From contig NZ_JASXSZ010000009.1 of NCBI RefSeq assembly GCF_030315975.1, positions 1 through 64,000 of the forward strand: 64,000 bases of DNA. Direction: 5' to 3'. Position 1 is the first letter of the stretch. The number at the start of each line of letters is the position of its first letter. This DNA comes from Microbacterium candidum (GTDB taxonomy: Bacteria; Actinomycetota; Actinomycetes; Actinomycetales; Microbacteriaceae). Below, piece by piece: positions 14,825 through 23,504 of this stretch. The translations under genes and the position numbers were made by a program. The notes beneath the pieces are model-generated. The model saw nothing but the letters and a program-made list of their open reading frames with translations. It searched no databases and was not told the DNA's origin.

Positions 14825-16224
14825 GTGAGAGCGATAACCCGATGACCACCACCCTCGCGGTGACCAAGCCGCGCAACGACCGCTTCCTCACCGTCGAGGA
14901 TCTGCGCGAGCGGATCCTGGCGGACGAGATCGACACCGTCGTGCTCGGCTTCACCGACATGCAGGGTCGCCTGCAGGGAAAACTCCTGCACGGCCGGTTC
15001 TTCCTCGACTCCGTGCTCGCGCACGGGACCGAGGGCTGCAACTACCTGCTCGCCGTCGACGTCGAGATGAACACGATCGACGGGTACGACATCACGTCGT
15101 GGGAGAAGGGCTACGGGGACATGCTCTTCGAGCTGGACCTGTCGACGATCCGCCTCCTCCCGCACCGTCCCGGGACGGTCCTCATCCAGTGCGACCTGGC
15201 GCTCACCGACGGAACACCCGTCCGGGTGTCGCCGCGCGAGATGTTGAAGGTGCAGGCGGACCGTGCCGCATCCCTCGGCTTCACCGCTCTCGCCGGCACC
15301 GAACTCGAGTTCGTCGTCTTCGAGACGCCGTACGAGCAGGCATGGGCGAACGGATACCGCGACCTCGTGCCCGCCAATCAGTACAACGTCGACTATTCGC
15401 TGCTCGGCTCCGCGCGGGTCGAGCCGCTGCTGCGCGACATCCGGAACATGATGTACGGCGCGGGGATGCAGGTCGAGTCGGCGAAGGGCGAGTGCAACCT
15501 CGGCCAGCACGAGATCGCGTTCAAGTACGCCGACGTGCTCGCCACCGCAGACAACCACTCGGTGTACAAGACCTCGGCGAAGGAGATCGCCCACCAGCAC
15601 GGGCAGTCGATCACCTTCATGGCGAAGCCGAACGAGCGCGAGGGCAACTCGTGCCACGTCCACATGTCGCTGCGCGGCCTCGGCGGTGAGCTCGTGTTCT
15701 GGGAGGACGGGCGGCGCACGCCGCTCTACGACAGCTTCATCGCCGGCGTCCTCGCCACGATGCGTGAGTTCACGCTCTTCTACGCGCCGAACATCAACTC
15801 GTACAAGCGGTTCGTGAAGGGCTCGTTCGCGCCCACCTCGGTGGCGTGGGGCCTCGACAACCGCACGTGCGCGGTGCGGCTGGTCGGGCACGGGCCGAGC
15901 GCGCGGATGGAGAACCGGCTCCCCGGAGGCGACGTCAACCCGTATCTGACCCTCGCTGCGATGCTCGCAGGCGGCCTCTACGGCATCGAACGGGGGCTCG
16001 AACTCGAGCCCGAGACCCACGGCAACGCGTACGAGTCCGGCGCGCCGACGGTGCCCACGACGCTGCGCGATGCGCGCGACGCGCTCGCGGCATCCACCAT
16101 CGCCGTCGACGCTTTCGGCGCCGACGTCGTGAAGCACTACCTGCGCTACGCCGACGTCGAGATCGAGGCGTTCGACGCCGCGATCACCGATTGGGAGCTC
16201 CGCCGCGGATTCGAGAGGCTGTGA
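14821..16224 (+). CDS. Glutamine synthetase-like gamma-glutamyl-amine ligase (PuuA/GlnA3/GlnA4 type)
   Basis: A 467-residue glutamine synthetase fold protein. Metal and glutamate site motifs are AGTELEFVVFE, the ESAKGECNLGQHEI segment and CHVHMSLRG; the ATP and ammonium/amine region is FVKGSFAPTSVAWG. The divergence from true GlnA, the shorter regulatory parts and the neighbours (aldehyde dehydrogenase, gamma-glutamyl hydrolase) mark it as a ligase that glutamylates an amine rather than ammonia. Known relatives act on putrescine (PuuA) or ethanolamine (Streptomyces GlnA4). The substrate here is unresolved; the absence of a PuuB-type oxidase favours an amino alcohol. ATG at 14821 overlaps the regulator stop. 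Confidence 0.88.
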   Translation: MSESDNPMTTTLAVTKPRNDRFLTVEDLRERILADEIDTVVLGFTDMQGRLQGKLLHGRFFLDSVLAHGTEGCNYLLAVDVEMNTIDGYDITSWEKGYGDMLFELDLSTIRLLPHRPGTVLIQCDLALTDGTPVRVSPREMLKVQADRAASLGFTALAGTELEFVVFETPYEQAWANGYRDLVPANQYNVDYSLLGSARVEPLLRDIRNMMYGAGMQVESAKGECNLGQHEIAFKYADVLATADNHSVYKTSAKEIAHQHGQSITFMAKPNEREGNSCHVHMSLRGLGGELVFWEDGRRTPLYDSFIAGVLATMREFTLFYAPNINSYKRFVKGSFAPTSVAWGLDNRTCAVRLVGHGPSARMENRLPGGDVNPYLTLAAMLAGGLYGIERGLELEPETHGNAYESGAPTVPTTLRDARDALAASTIAVDAFGADVVKHYLRYADVEIEAFDAAITDWELRRGFERL

Positions 16225-16226
16225 GG

Positions 16227-17618
16227 ATGCATTTTCCTTCGTCCCCGTTCGGCGCGGGCGGCACCACGACGGTGCACGACCCGGCCACCGCCCAGCCCCT
16301 CACGACGGTCGGCCTCGCCGACCTGGCCGAGACGGATGCCGCGATCGAGCGCGCGCACCGGGCGTTCCCCGCGTGGCGGGCCATCGCGCCGGCCGAGCGC
16401 GCACGACTGCTGCGGGCCTTCTCGGCGCAGATCGACGCGCACCTCGACGAGCTCGCGTGGCTCGAGGTCGCGAACGCCGGCCACACGATCGGCAATGCGC
16501 GGTGGGAGGCGGGCAACGTCCGTGACGTCCTGATGTACTACTCCGCCGCCCCCGAGCGTCACTTCGGGCGGCAGATCCCCGTGCCCGGGGGAGTGGACAT
16601 CACGTTCCACGAGCCGCTCGGCGTCGTCGGGGTCATCGTGCCGTGGAACTTCCCGATGCCGATCGCGGGCTGGGGCTTCGCGCCCGCGCTCGCGGCGGGC
16701 AACACGGTCGTCCTGAAGCCGGCGGAGCTCACTCCGCTGACCGCCATGCGGATCGGCGAGCTGGCGCTCGAGGCCGGCATCCCGGAGGGGGTCTTCACCG
16801 TCATCCCGGGGCGCGGCCGCGTCGTCGGCGACCGGTTCGTCACCCATCCGCTCGTGCGCAAGGTGTGCTTCACCGGCTCGACCGATGTCGGGAAGGGCAT
16901 CATGCGCGGGTGCGCCGACCAGGTCAAGCGCGTGACCCTCGAGCTCGGCGGCAAGAGCGCGAACATCGTCTTCGCCGATGCGGACCTCGAGAAGGCGGCG
17001 GCATCGGCCCCCGGCGGTGCGTTCGACAACGCCGGCCAGGACTGCTGCGCGCGCAGCCGCATCCTCGTCCAGGAGAGCGTGTACGACCGCTTCCTCGAGC
17101 TGCTGCAGCCCGCGGTCGAGGGCTTCCGGGTCGCCGCACCCGGCGAGGAGACGGCCGAGATGGGGCCGATGGTGTCGGCCGGACAGCGGGATGCCGTGGC
17201 ATCCTTCCTCGACGATGCCGACATCGCCTTCGCGGGGTCGACGGTCACCGGCACGGGCGGCTACTGGCTCGCCCCGACCGTCGTGCTGCCGAGGTCCCTC
17301 CAGGACCCGGTGTGGACGCAGGAGATCTTCGGACCGGTCGTGGCGGTCATGCCGTTCCGCGACGAAGCGGATGCGATCGCCAAGGCGAACGACACCGAAT
17401 ACGGCCTGTCCGGCTCGATTTTCACGCGCGACGTCGGCCGTGCGCTCCGCGTCGCACGCGGCGTCGACAGCGGGAACCTGTCGGTCAATTCGCACTCCTC
17501 GGTGCGGTATTGGACTCCGTTCGGCGGATTCAAGCAGTCCGGGCTCGGCCGCGAGCTCGGACCGGATGCGCCGGACTCCTTCTCCGAGGTGAAGAACGTC
17601 TTCATCTCGAACGACTGA
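16227..17618 (+). CDS. Aldehyde dehydrogenase family protein
   Basis: A 463-residue NAD(P)-dependent aldehyde dehydrogenase, slightly shorter than the family's usual 480-500 at the N-terminus. The cofactor region is VVGVIVPWNFPMP and GSTDVGKGIM. The general base is E239 (LELGGKS), and the catalytic cysteine lies in NAGQDCCARSR (C273 or C274; the second Cys is non-standard). It follows the ligase by two bases. In the proposed pathway it oxidises the gamma-glutamyl aldehyde to the acid, like PuuC. Confidence 0.93.
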   Translation: MHFPSSPFGAGGTTTVHDPATAQPLTTVGLADLAETDAAIERAHRAFPAWRAIAPAERARLLRAFSAQIDAHLDELAWLEVANAGHTIGNARWEAGNVRDVLMYYSAAPERHFGRQIPVPGGVDITFHEPLGVVGVIVPWNFPMPIAGWGFAPALAAGNTVVLKPAELTPLTAMRIGELALEAGIPEGVFTVIPGRGRVVGDRFVTHPLVRKVCFTGSTDVGKGIMRGCADQVKRVTLELGGKSANIVFADADLEKAAASAPGGAFDNAGQDCCARSRILVQESVYDRFLELLQPAVEGFRVAAPGEETAEMGPMVSAGQRDAVASFLDDADIAFAGSTVTGTGGYWLAPTVVLPRSLQDPVWTQEIFGPVVAVMPFRDEADAIAKANDTEYGLSGSIFTRDVGRALRVARGVDSGNLSVNSHSSVRYWTPFGGFKQSGLGRELGPDAPDSFSEVKNVFISND

Positions 17619-17737
17619 CCCGGGCCGCGTCATGGATCAGGACAGGTGCGCGACCGACGACATATCCGTCATCGGTGCGCACATCTCCTGATTCGTGGCG
17701 ATCCGGCCCATTCGCGACAACAACGGAAAGGCAATTC

Positions 17738-18517
17738 ATGGGAAAGCTCGACGGCAAGGTCGGCGTCATCACGGGAGGATGCAGCGGCATCGGCCTCGCG
17801 ACCGCCCGGAAGTTCGTGGCCGAGGGGGCGAAGGTCGTCATCGGCGACCTCGACGAGACGAACGGCCCGCGCATCGCGGAGGAGCTCGGCGGCGTCTTCG
17901 TCACGGTGAACGTGACGGATGCGGCGGATGTGGAGAACCTCTTCAAGACCGCGAAGGACGCGTACGGACGCATCGACATCGCGTTCAACAACGCCGGCAT
18001 CTCGCCCGCATCCGACGACTCGATCCTGAAGACGGGCATCGACGCGTGGAACCTCGTGCAAGACGTCAACCTCACGAGCGTGTACCTGTGCTGCAAGGCG
18101 GTGCTGCCGTACATGCTCGAACAGGGGAGCGGCTCCATCATCAACACGGCGTCGTTCGTCGCGATCATGGGCGCCGCGACCTCGCAGATCTCCTACACGG
18201 CGTCCAAGGGCGGCGTGCTCGCGATGACCCGCGAGCTCGGCGTGCAGTTCGCGCGCAAGGGCATCCGCGTGAACTCGCTCTGCCCCGGGCCGGTGAACAC
18301 CCCGCTCCTGCAGGAGCTGTTCGCGAAGGACCCGGAGCGCGCGGCGCGGCGCCTCGTGCACGTCCCGATGGGCCGGTTCGCCCAGCCGGAGGAGATCGCG
18401 AACGCGGTCGCCTTCCTCGGATCGGACGAGTCGAGCTTCATCACGGCGACGGACTTCCTCGTCGACGGCGGCCTGTCGAACGCCTACGTCACCCCGCTGG
18501 AGAGTGATTTCGAGTGA
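17738..18517 (+). CDS. SDR-family oxidoreductase
   Basis: A 259-residue classical short-chain dehydrogenase. Cofactor motif TGGCSGIG (12-19) is followed by D40-type acidic residues (GDLDE), suggesting NAD preference, then NNAG and the catalytic S139, Y153, K157 (YTASK). A 119-base gap separates it from the aldehyde dehydrogenase, with Shine-Dalgarno GGAAAGG before the ATG. Its stop overlaps the hydrolase GTG. In this cassette it may oxidise a gamma-glutamylated amino alcohol to the aldehyde, taking the place of the flavin oxidase of the Puu pathway. This is inference. Confidence 0.9.
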   Translation: MGKLDGKVGVITGGCSGIGLATARKFVAEGAKVVIGDLDETNGPRIAEELGGVFVTVNVTDAADVENLFKTAKDAYGRIDIAFNNAGISPASDDSILKTGIDAWNLVQDVNLTSVYLCCKAVLPYMLEQGSGSIINTASFVAIMGAATSQISYTASKGGVLAMTRELGVQFARKGIRVNSLCPGPVNTPLLQELFAKDPERAARRLVHVPMGRFAQPEEIANAVAFLGSDESSFITATDFLVDGGLSNAYVTPLESDFE

Positions 18518-19239
18518 CGCGTCCGCTGATCGGCGTCTCGATGTACCGCCAGCCCGCCTCGTGGGGCACCTGGCGGGACATCGACGCCGATCTGCTGCCC
18601 GCCGACTACGCGCGATCGATCGAATCGGCCGGGGGGCTCCCCGTGCTGCTGCCGGCTCAGGAGCCGGCCGCAGCACGGGAGGTCATCGCGCGCATCGACG
18701 GGCTCCTGATCGCCGGGGGCGCAGACATCAACCCCGCCCGGTACGGGCAGGATCCCGACGTGCACGTCGTGCGCTGGTACGACGACCGGGACGCGTGGGA
18801 GCTCGCCCTCCTGGATGCGGCGGATGCGGCCGGCATGCCGGTGCTCGGAATCTGCCGCGGCATGCAGATGATGGCCGTCGCCGCGGGCGGCACCCTCGTT
18901 CAGCACCTGCCCGACGTCGTCGGGCACGACCGGCACTCCGGCGGCAGCGGCTACGAGCACGTGCCCGTCGACATCGCCGCAGGCCATCGGATCTCGACGC
19001 TCCTCGGCGACCGCGTGGTGGCGCCGTGCCACCACCACCAGGCGGTGCAGCAGCATCCCGGATACCTCGCCACCGCCCGCGACGCCGACGGCGTGCTGCA
19101 GGCGATGGAACGCGAAGGCGATGTCTTCCGGGTCGCCGTGCAGTGGCACCCCGAGACCGGGGACGATCCCGGGCTGTTCGACGGGCTCGTCGCCGCCGCC
19201 CGCGCGTGGGCTGGCGGCGGCGGATCGACGCCTGGCTAG
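18514..19239 (+). CDS. Gamma-glutamyl-gamma-aminobutyrate hydrolase family protein (PuuD-like)
   Basis: A 241-residue class I glutamine amidotransferase-like hydrolase. Nucleophile C114 lies in LGICRGMQ, and H212 and E214 in QWHPETG. The oxyanion strand motif IAGGADINPARYG (66-78) is typical of PuuD. It would release glutamate and the final carboxylic amino compound, the last step of gamma-glutamyl amine catabolism. GTG start in a four-base overlap with the SDR stop. A TAGAAT -10-like element (19235-19240) at its end may start parA transcription. Confidence 0.93.
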   Translation: MTRPLIGVSMYRQPASWGTWRDIDADLLPADYARSIESAGGLPVLLPAQEPAAAREVIARIDGLLIAGGADINPARYGQDPDVHVVRWYDDRDAWELALLDAADAAGMPVLGICRGMQMMAVAAGGTLVQHLPDVVGHDRHSGGSGYEHVPVDIAAGHRISTLLGDRVVAPCHHHQAVQQHPGYLATARDADGVLQAMEREGDVFRVAVQWHPETGDDPGLFDGLVAAARAWAGGGGSTPG

Positions 19240-19274
19240 AATCGAGCGAGCACACGCGAAGTCAGGAGTACCCC

Positions 19275-20153
19275 GTGGCGGCAGGCGCGACGAAGGCGAA
19301 GACCGACGACGAAGGACCGATCGGTCCCACCGGTCGTCCGTACCACGGGTTCCCCGTCCCTCCGGCGCTGGACTCGCACGGGCCCGCGCGCATCATCGCG
19401 CTGTGCAACCAGAAGGGCGGGGTCGGCAAGACGACGACCACCATCAACCTGGCCGCAGCGCTCGCGGGCTACGGGCGGAAGGTCCTCGCGGTCGACTTCG
19501 ACCCGCAGGGCGCGCTGTCGGCGGGCCTCGGCATCCAGACGCACGAGATCCCGACGATCTACGACCTGCTGCTGGACGTCAAGCGAAACCCGCGCGAGGT
19601 CATCGTCTCGACCCGCACCGAGAACCTCGACGTGCTGCCCGCCAACATCGACCTGTCCGCCGCCGAGGTGCACCTCGTCAGCGAGGTCGCGCGCGAGACG
19701 ATCCTCGCGCGCGTGCTGCGGCCGGTCGCGAACGACTACGACGTCATCCTGATCGACTGCCAGCCGTCGCTGGGTCTGCTCACCGTCAACGCCTTGACGG
19801 CGAGCCACGGGGTCATCATCCCGCTCGAGTGCGAGTTCTTCGCGCTGCGCGGCGTGGCCCTGCTCATCGAGACGATCGACAAGGTGCGCGACCGGCTGAA
19901 CCCGTCGATCCGCCTCGACGGCGTCGTCGCCACGATGTACGACCCCCGCACGCTGCATTCGCGCGAGGTGCTGGAGCGGGTCGTGGATGCGTTCGGCGAC
20001 GACGTGCTCGAGACCGTCATCGGTCGGACCGTCAAGTTCCCGGATGCGTCGGTCGCCGGCGAGCCCATCACCGAGTTCGCGCCCGAGCACGCCGCCGCGC
20101 AGGCCTACCTGCGTCTGGCGCGGGAGCTGGTCGCGCGTGGTGCCGTCGCCTGA
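19275..20153 (+). CDS. parA: ParA-family ATPase (chromosome segregation, orphan Soj-like)
   Basis: A 292-residue ParA/MinD-type ATPase. Deviant Walker A NQKGGVGKTTT is at 45-55, preceded by an about 38-residue flexible extension with TGRPYHGFP. The DYDVILIDCQPSLGLL and RTVKFPDASVAGEPI segments are family-typical. No parB follows; the partner is scpA, as in M. tuberculosis Rv1708-1709, so it is distinct from the origin-proximal parAB. GTG at 19275 has AGGAG at 19264-19268. A longer upstream frame is rejected because it only overlaps puuD. Its stop overlaps the scpA start by 14 bases. Confidence 0.93.
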   Translation: MAAGATKAKTDDEGPIGPTGRPYHGFPVPPALDSHGPARIIALCNQKGGVGKTTTTINLAAALAGYGRKVLAVDFDPQGALSAGLGIQTHEIPTIYDLLLDVKRNPREVIVSTRTENLDVLPANIDLSAAEVHLVSEVARETILARVLRPVANDYDVILIDCQPSLGLLTVNALTASHGVIIPLECEFFALRGVALLIETIDKVRDRLNPSIRLDGVVATMYDPRTLHSREVLERVVDAFGDDVLETVIGRTVKFPDASVAGEPITEFAPEHAAAQAYLRLARELVARGAVA

Positions 20154-21048
20154 GCCGGAACTCGACCCCTCGACGAGCTCGGGGACCGCGGATGGCACGG
20201 GGACCGTGGATGGCTCGGGGACCGCGGATGGCACGGGGGCCGGAGAACGCTCGGGGACCGGAGAGGGCGAGGGGTTCCGCGTCTCCTTGGGCGTCTTCGA
20301 CGGGCCGTTCGATCTGCTGCTGACCCTCATCTCGAAGCACGAGCTCGACATCACCGAGGTGTCGCTCTCGAAGGTCACGGACGAGTTCATCTCCTATCTG
20401 CGCGCCCTCGAGGGCGCGGATGAGCTGGATGAGGCATCCGAGTTCCTCGTCGTCGCGGCGACGCTCCTCGACATGAAGGTCGCGGGTCTCCTGCCGCAGG
20501 GCGAGCTCGTCGACGCGGAGTCGGTCGCCCTGCTCGAGGCGCGCGATCTGCTGTTCGCGCGCCTGCTGCAATACCGCGCCTTCAAGGAGGCCTCGACGTG
20601 GTTCGCCGGCCGGATGCAGGCCGAGGACCGGCGTCACGCGCGCACGGTGCGGCTGGACGCGAAGTACCGCAACACCGTGCCCGAGCTCGTATGGACCCTC
20701 AGTCTCGACGACTTCGCCGCGCTCGCCGTGCTCGCCATGACGCCCAAGGAGATCCCGCACGTCGGGCTCGATCATCTGCATGCGCCGCTCGTCAGCATCC
20801 GTGAGCAGGCCGCCGTCGTCGTCTCGATGCTGCGCACTGCGGGGACGCTGTCGTTCCGGCAGGTCGTCGCGGGCGTCAGCCAGCCGGGCGTGTTCGTCGC
20901 GCGGTTCCTGTCCGTCCTCGAGCTGTACCGCCACGCCGCGATCGGATTCGAGCAGCTCGAACCGCTCGGGGAGCTGACCCTGCGCTGGACCGCCGACCGG
21001 TGGTCGGAGGAGAACCTGGCCGCCTTGGGAGCCGACTATGACAGATGA
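20140..21048 (+). CDS. scpA: Segregation and condensation protein A (with repeat-expanded N-terminus)
   Basis: A 302-residue kleisin subunit of the SMC-ScpAB condensin. The conserved kleisin part begins at FRVSLGVFDGPFDLLLTLIS (about residue 46) and continues to the C-terminal winged helix (LSVLELYRHAAIGFEQ). The first about 43 residues are low complexity, made by a tandem 18-bp repeat (20178-20267) that follows a REP-like sequence. They are probably disordered and not part of the fold. GTG at 20140 or 20137, overlapping parA; scpB overlaps its end by 11 bases. Confidence 0.94.
   Translation: MPSPEPELDPSTSSGTADGTGTVDGSGTADGTGAGERSGTGEGEGFRVSLGVFDGPFDLLLTLISKHELDITEVSLSKVTDEFISYLRALEGADELDEASEFLVVAATLLDMKVAGLLPQGELVDAESVALLEARDLLFARLLQYRAFKEASTWFAGRMQAEDRRHARTVRLDAKYRNTVPELVWTLSLDDFAALAVLAMTPKEIPHVGLDHLHAPLVSIREQAAVVVSMLRTAGTLSFRQVVAGVSQPGVFVARFLSVLELYRHAAIGFEQLEPLGELTLRWTADRWSEENLAALGADYDR
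20168..20267 (+). repeat. REP-like seed plus five 18-bp tandem repeats inside scpA
   Basis: CCCTCGACGAGCTCGGGGAC at 20167-20186 is a half-site of the REP element seen at 43272. It runs into five 18-bp units starting at 20178, 20196, 20214, 20232 and 20250 (first unit CTCGGGGACCGCGGATGG). Each unit encodes six residues of the type SGTADG. The frame is kept because the unit is a multiple of three. The same seed and a similar 18-bp array open cmk. Confidence 0.85.
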
Positions 21049-21619
21049 CGTGATGGATGCGGCGCCGCCGCTGACCGAGCAGCTGGAGGCTGTCCTCATG
21101 ATCGCCGACGAGCCGCTGAGCCTCGTGACGATGGCGACGGCGGTGTCGGCGCCCGTCCCCGCGGTCCGCCAGGCCGTGGAGACGCTCGTCGACGACTACG
21201 ACGGCAAGGCCGGTGGCCCGCGCCGCGGTTTCGAGCTGCGGGAGGTCGGTGGCGGATGGCGTCTCTACGCGCGTGCTGAGCACGACGCGGTCCTCACCGA
21301 CTTCGTGAACACGCAGGCGCCGTCGCGGCTGTCACAGGCCGCGCTCGAGACGCTGGCGGTGATCGCCTACAAGCAGCCCGTCTCGCGCGGGCAGGTGGCA
21401 TCCATCCGTGCCGTCAACGTCGACTCGGTCGTCCGCACCCTGCTGGCGCGCGGTCTCGTGACGGAGGTGGGGACGGATGCCGAGACCGGCGCGATCCTCT
21501 ACGGCACGACGGACGCGCTGCTCGTGAACCTCGGCATCAACTCGCTCGACGAGCTGCCGCACATCTCGCCGCTCCTGGACGGACCGGACGACACCGACAT
21601 CTTCGAGGGAGCACGATGA
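21038..21619 (+). CDS. scpB: Segregation and condensation protein B
   Basis: A 193-residue winged-helix partner of ScpA in the SMC condensin complex. Family motifs include EAVLMIADEPLS (N-terminal helix) and ALETLAVIAYKQPVSRGQVASIR, followed by GLV and LYGTT. The ATG at 21038 overlaps scpA by 11 bases, and the stop overlaps rluB by four. No unusual features beyond the acidic C-terminal tail. Confidence 0.95.
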   Translation: MTDDVMDAAPPLTEQLEAVLMIADEPLSLVTMATAVSAPVPAVRQAVETLVDDYDGKAGGPRRGFELREVGGGWRLYARAEHDAVLTDFVNTQAPSRLSQAALETLAVIAYKQPVSRGQVASIRAVNVDSVVRTLLARGLVTEVGTDAETGAILYGTTDALLVNLGINSLDELPHISPLLDGPDDTDIFEGAR

Positions 21620-22389
21620 CAGAATCCGAGGGCGTGCGCCTGCAGAAGGTGCTCGCGAACGCCGGCGTGGCGTCGCGTCGCGTCGCTGAGCAGATGATCG
21701 TCGAGGGCCGGGTGCGCGTCGACGGCGTCGTCGTGACCGAGCTCGGAACGCGCATCGACCCGGAGACGGCGATCGTCGACGTCGACGGCACGGCGATCCA
21801 GCTCGACCAGTCCAAGCGCTACGTCATGCTCAACAAGCCGACCGGCGTCGTCAGCTCCATGAAGGACGAGCGCGGCCGCCCGGACCTCCGGCGCTTCACG
21901 GAGGAATGGGAGGAGCGCCTCTACAACGTCGGGCGGCTGGATGCGGAGACTTCGGGCCTTCTCGTCCTCACCAACGACGGCGAGCTCGCGCACGTGCTCG
22001 CGCATCCGTCGTTCGGCGTCACGAAGGTCTACATCGCGAAGGTCGACGGGCGCGTCACGCCGCAGACGATCGCGAAGCTCACCCGCGGGGTCGAGCTCGA
22101 GGACGGCCCGATCGCCGCAGACAAGGCGAGGCTGCTGGATGCCTCCGGAAGCACGAGTCTCGTCGAGCTGACGCTCCACTCCGGACGCAACCGCATCGTG
22201 CGCCGGATGATGGCCGAAGTCGGCCATCCCGTGCTCGAGCTCGTCCGGCGCCAGTTCGGACCGCTCCACCTGGGAACTCTCCCGGTGGGGAGGGCACGCG
22301 AGTTGACTAAAGTTGAGAGGGGCGCATTGCTGACGCTGTCGCGCCAGGCGACGGGCGCGGGGCCCGAGGGGGATCAGGAGGCCCGGTGA
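21616..22389 (+). CDS. rluB: 23S rRNA pseudouridine synthase, RluB/RsuA family
   Basis: A 257-residue enzyme that isomerises a uridine in 23S rRNA to pseudouridine. The N-terminal S4 domain (VRLQKVLANAGVASRR) is followed by the catalytic domain with GRLDAETSGLL (106-116) and active-site D109. The RNRIVRRMM segment is typical of the RsuA/RluB/E/F group. The exact target base is inferred from family. ATGA overlap with scpB and GTGA overlap with tyrA. Confidence 0.93.
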   Translation: MTESEGVRLQKVLANAGVASRRVAEQMIVEGRVRVDGVVVTELGTRIDPETAIVDVDGTAIQLDQSKRYVMLNKPTGVVSSMKDERGRPDLRRFTEEWEERLYNVGRLDAETSGLLVLTNDGELAHVLAHPSFGVTKVYIAKVDGRVTPQTIAKLTRGVELEDGPIAADKARLLDASGSTSLVELTLHSGRNRIVRRMMAEVGHPVLELVRRQFGPLHLGTLPVGRARELTKVERGALLTLSRQATGAGPEGDQEAR

Positions 22390-23504
22390 CCGAGCTTTCG
22401 ACGAGCGCAGCGCGAGCCGCGCGCACGCACGGCACGGTGCGCATCGTCGGTGCGGGGCTTCTGGGCTCCAGCATCGGCCACGCCCTCAGCGCGCTCGGCG
22501 TCGACGTCGCCCTCGACGACACCTCGCCCGCTCAGCTGCGCCTCGCCGTCGACTACGGCGCCGGTCGCGTCGCGCGCCCGGACGACCGCCCGTCGCTCAT
22601 CGTCGTCGCCGTCCCGCCGGACGTGACGGCCGACGTCATCGAGCGTGAGCTCGCCGCCCATCCGGGTGTCGTCGTGACGGATGTCGCGAGCGTCAAGCTC
22701 GAGCCCTTCCAGACGCTGCAGGGCCGCGACGTCGACCTCACGCACTACATCGGCTCCCACCCGCTCGCCGGCCGGGAGCGCGGCGGAGCGATCTCGGCGC
22801 GCGCCGACATCTTCGTCGGCCGGCCCTGGGTCGTGTGCCGCGACGGCGACACGTCGGCCGCCGACCTCGCCGTGGTGGAGGGGCTCGCCCTCGATCTCGG
22901 CGCGACGCCGATCGAGATGGCGCCCGACGAGCACGACCGCGCGGTCGCGCTGACCTCGCACGTCCCGCAGCTCGTCGCGAGCCTCCTCGCGGGGCGCTTC
23001 CCCGACGCGCCCGACGGCGCGCTCCGCCTCGCCGGCCAGGGCGTGCGCGACACGACGCGGATCGCCGCATCCGCCCCCGAGCTATGGGTCCAGATCCTGG
23101 GCGCCAACGCCGCCCCGGTCGTCGACGTGCTCGATGCGCTCGCCGCCGACCTCACGCGCGTGTCGGACGCCCTGCGCGCCCCTGACGCCCCCGGTGCCCG
23201 TCGCACCGTCGCTGACACCATCCGCCGGGGAAACGAGGGCGTCGAGCTCCTCCCCGGCAAGCACGGCCAGAACCGCCGCTTCGAGCAGATCGTCGTCATG
23301 GTGGACGACACCCCTGGGCAGCTGGGTCGCCTGTTCGGAGAGCTCGGCGAACTCGAGGTCAACGTGGAGGACCTGCGTCTGGAGCACTCGCCCCGCGCGC
23401 AGTTCGGTCTCGCCGAGATCAGCGTCGAGCCGACGGCCGTGCGCCGCGCGGTCGACGGGCTCGAAGCCCGCGGATGGAAGATTGCGAGCACCACCAATGA
23501 CTGA
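22386..23504 (+). CDS. tyrA: Prephenate dehydrogenase
   Basis: A 372-residue NAD(P)-dependent dehydrogenase of tyrosine biosynthesis. The dinucleotide fold has GAGLLGSS (22-29), and the prephenate dehydrogenase part contains GSHPLAGRERGG. A C-terminal ACT domain (about 295-365, starting IVVMVDDTPGQLGRL) probably senses tyrosine. The position between rluB and cmk differs from M. tuberculosis, where they adjoin. GTG start in a four-base overlap with rluB. It overlaps cmk by eight bases. Confidence 0.93.
   Translation: MTELSTSAARAARTHGTVRIVGAGLLGSSIGHALSALGVDVALDDTSPAQLRLAVDYGAGRVARPDDRPSLIVVAVPPDVTADVIERELAAHPGVVVTDVASVKLEPFQTLQGRDVDLTHYIGSHPLAGRERGGAISARADIFVGRPWVVCRDGDTSAADLAVVEGLALDLGATPIEMAPDEHDRAVALTSHVPQLVASLLAGRFPDAPDGALRLAGQGVRDTTRIAASAPELWVQILGANAAPVVDVLDALAADLTRVSDALRAPDAPGARRTVADTIRRGNEGVELLPGKHGQNRRFEQIVVMVDDTPGQLGRLFGELGELEVNVEDLRLEHSPRAQFGLAEISVEPTAVRRAVDGLEARGWKIASTTND

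Noticed and set aside
18504..19274. Extended N-terminus of ParA back to 18504
   Set aside because: The extension is an Arg-rich shadow of puuD. GTG 19275 has a well spaced AGGAG and gives a normal ParA length.
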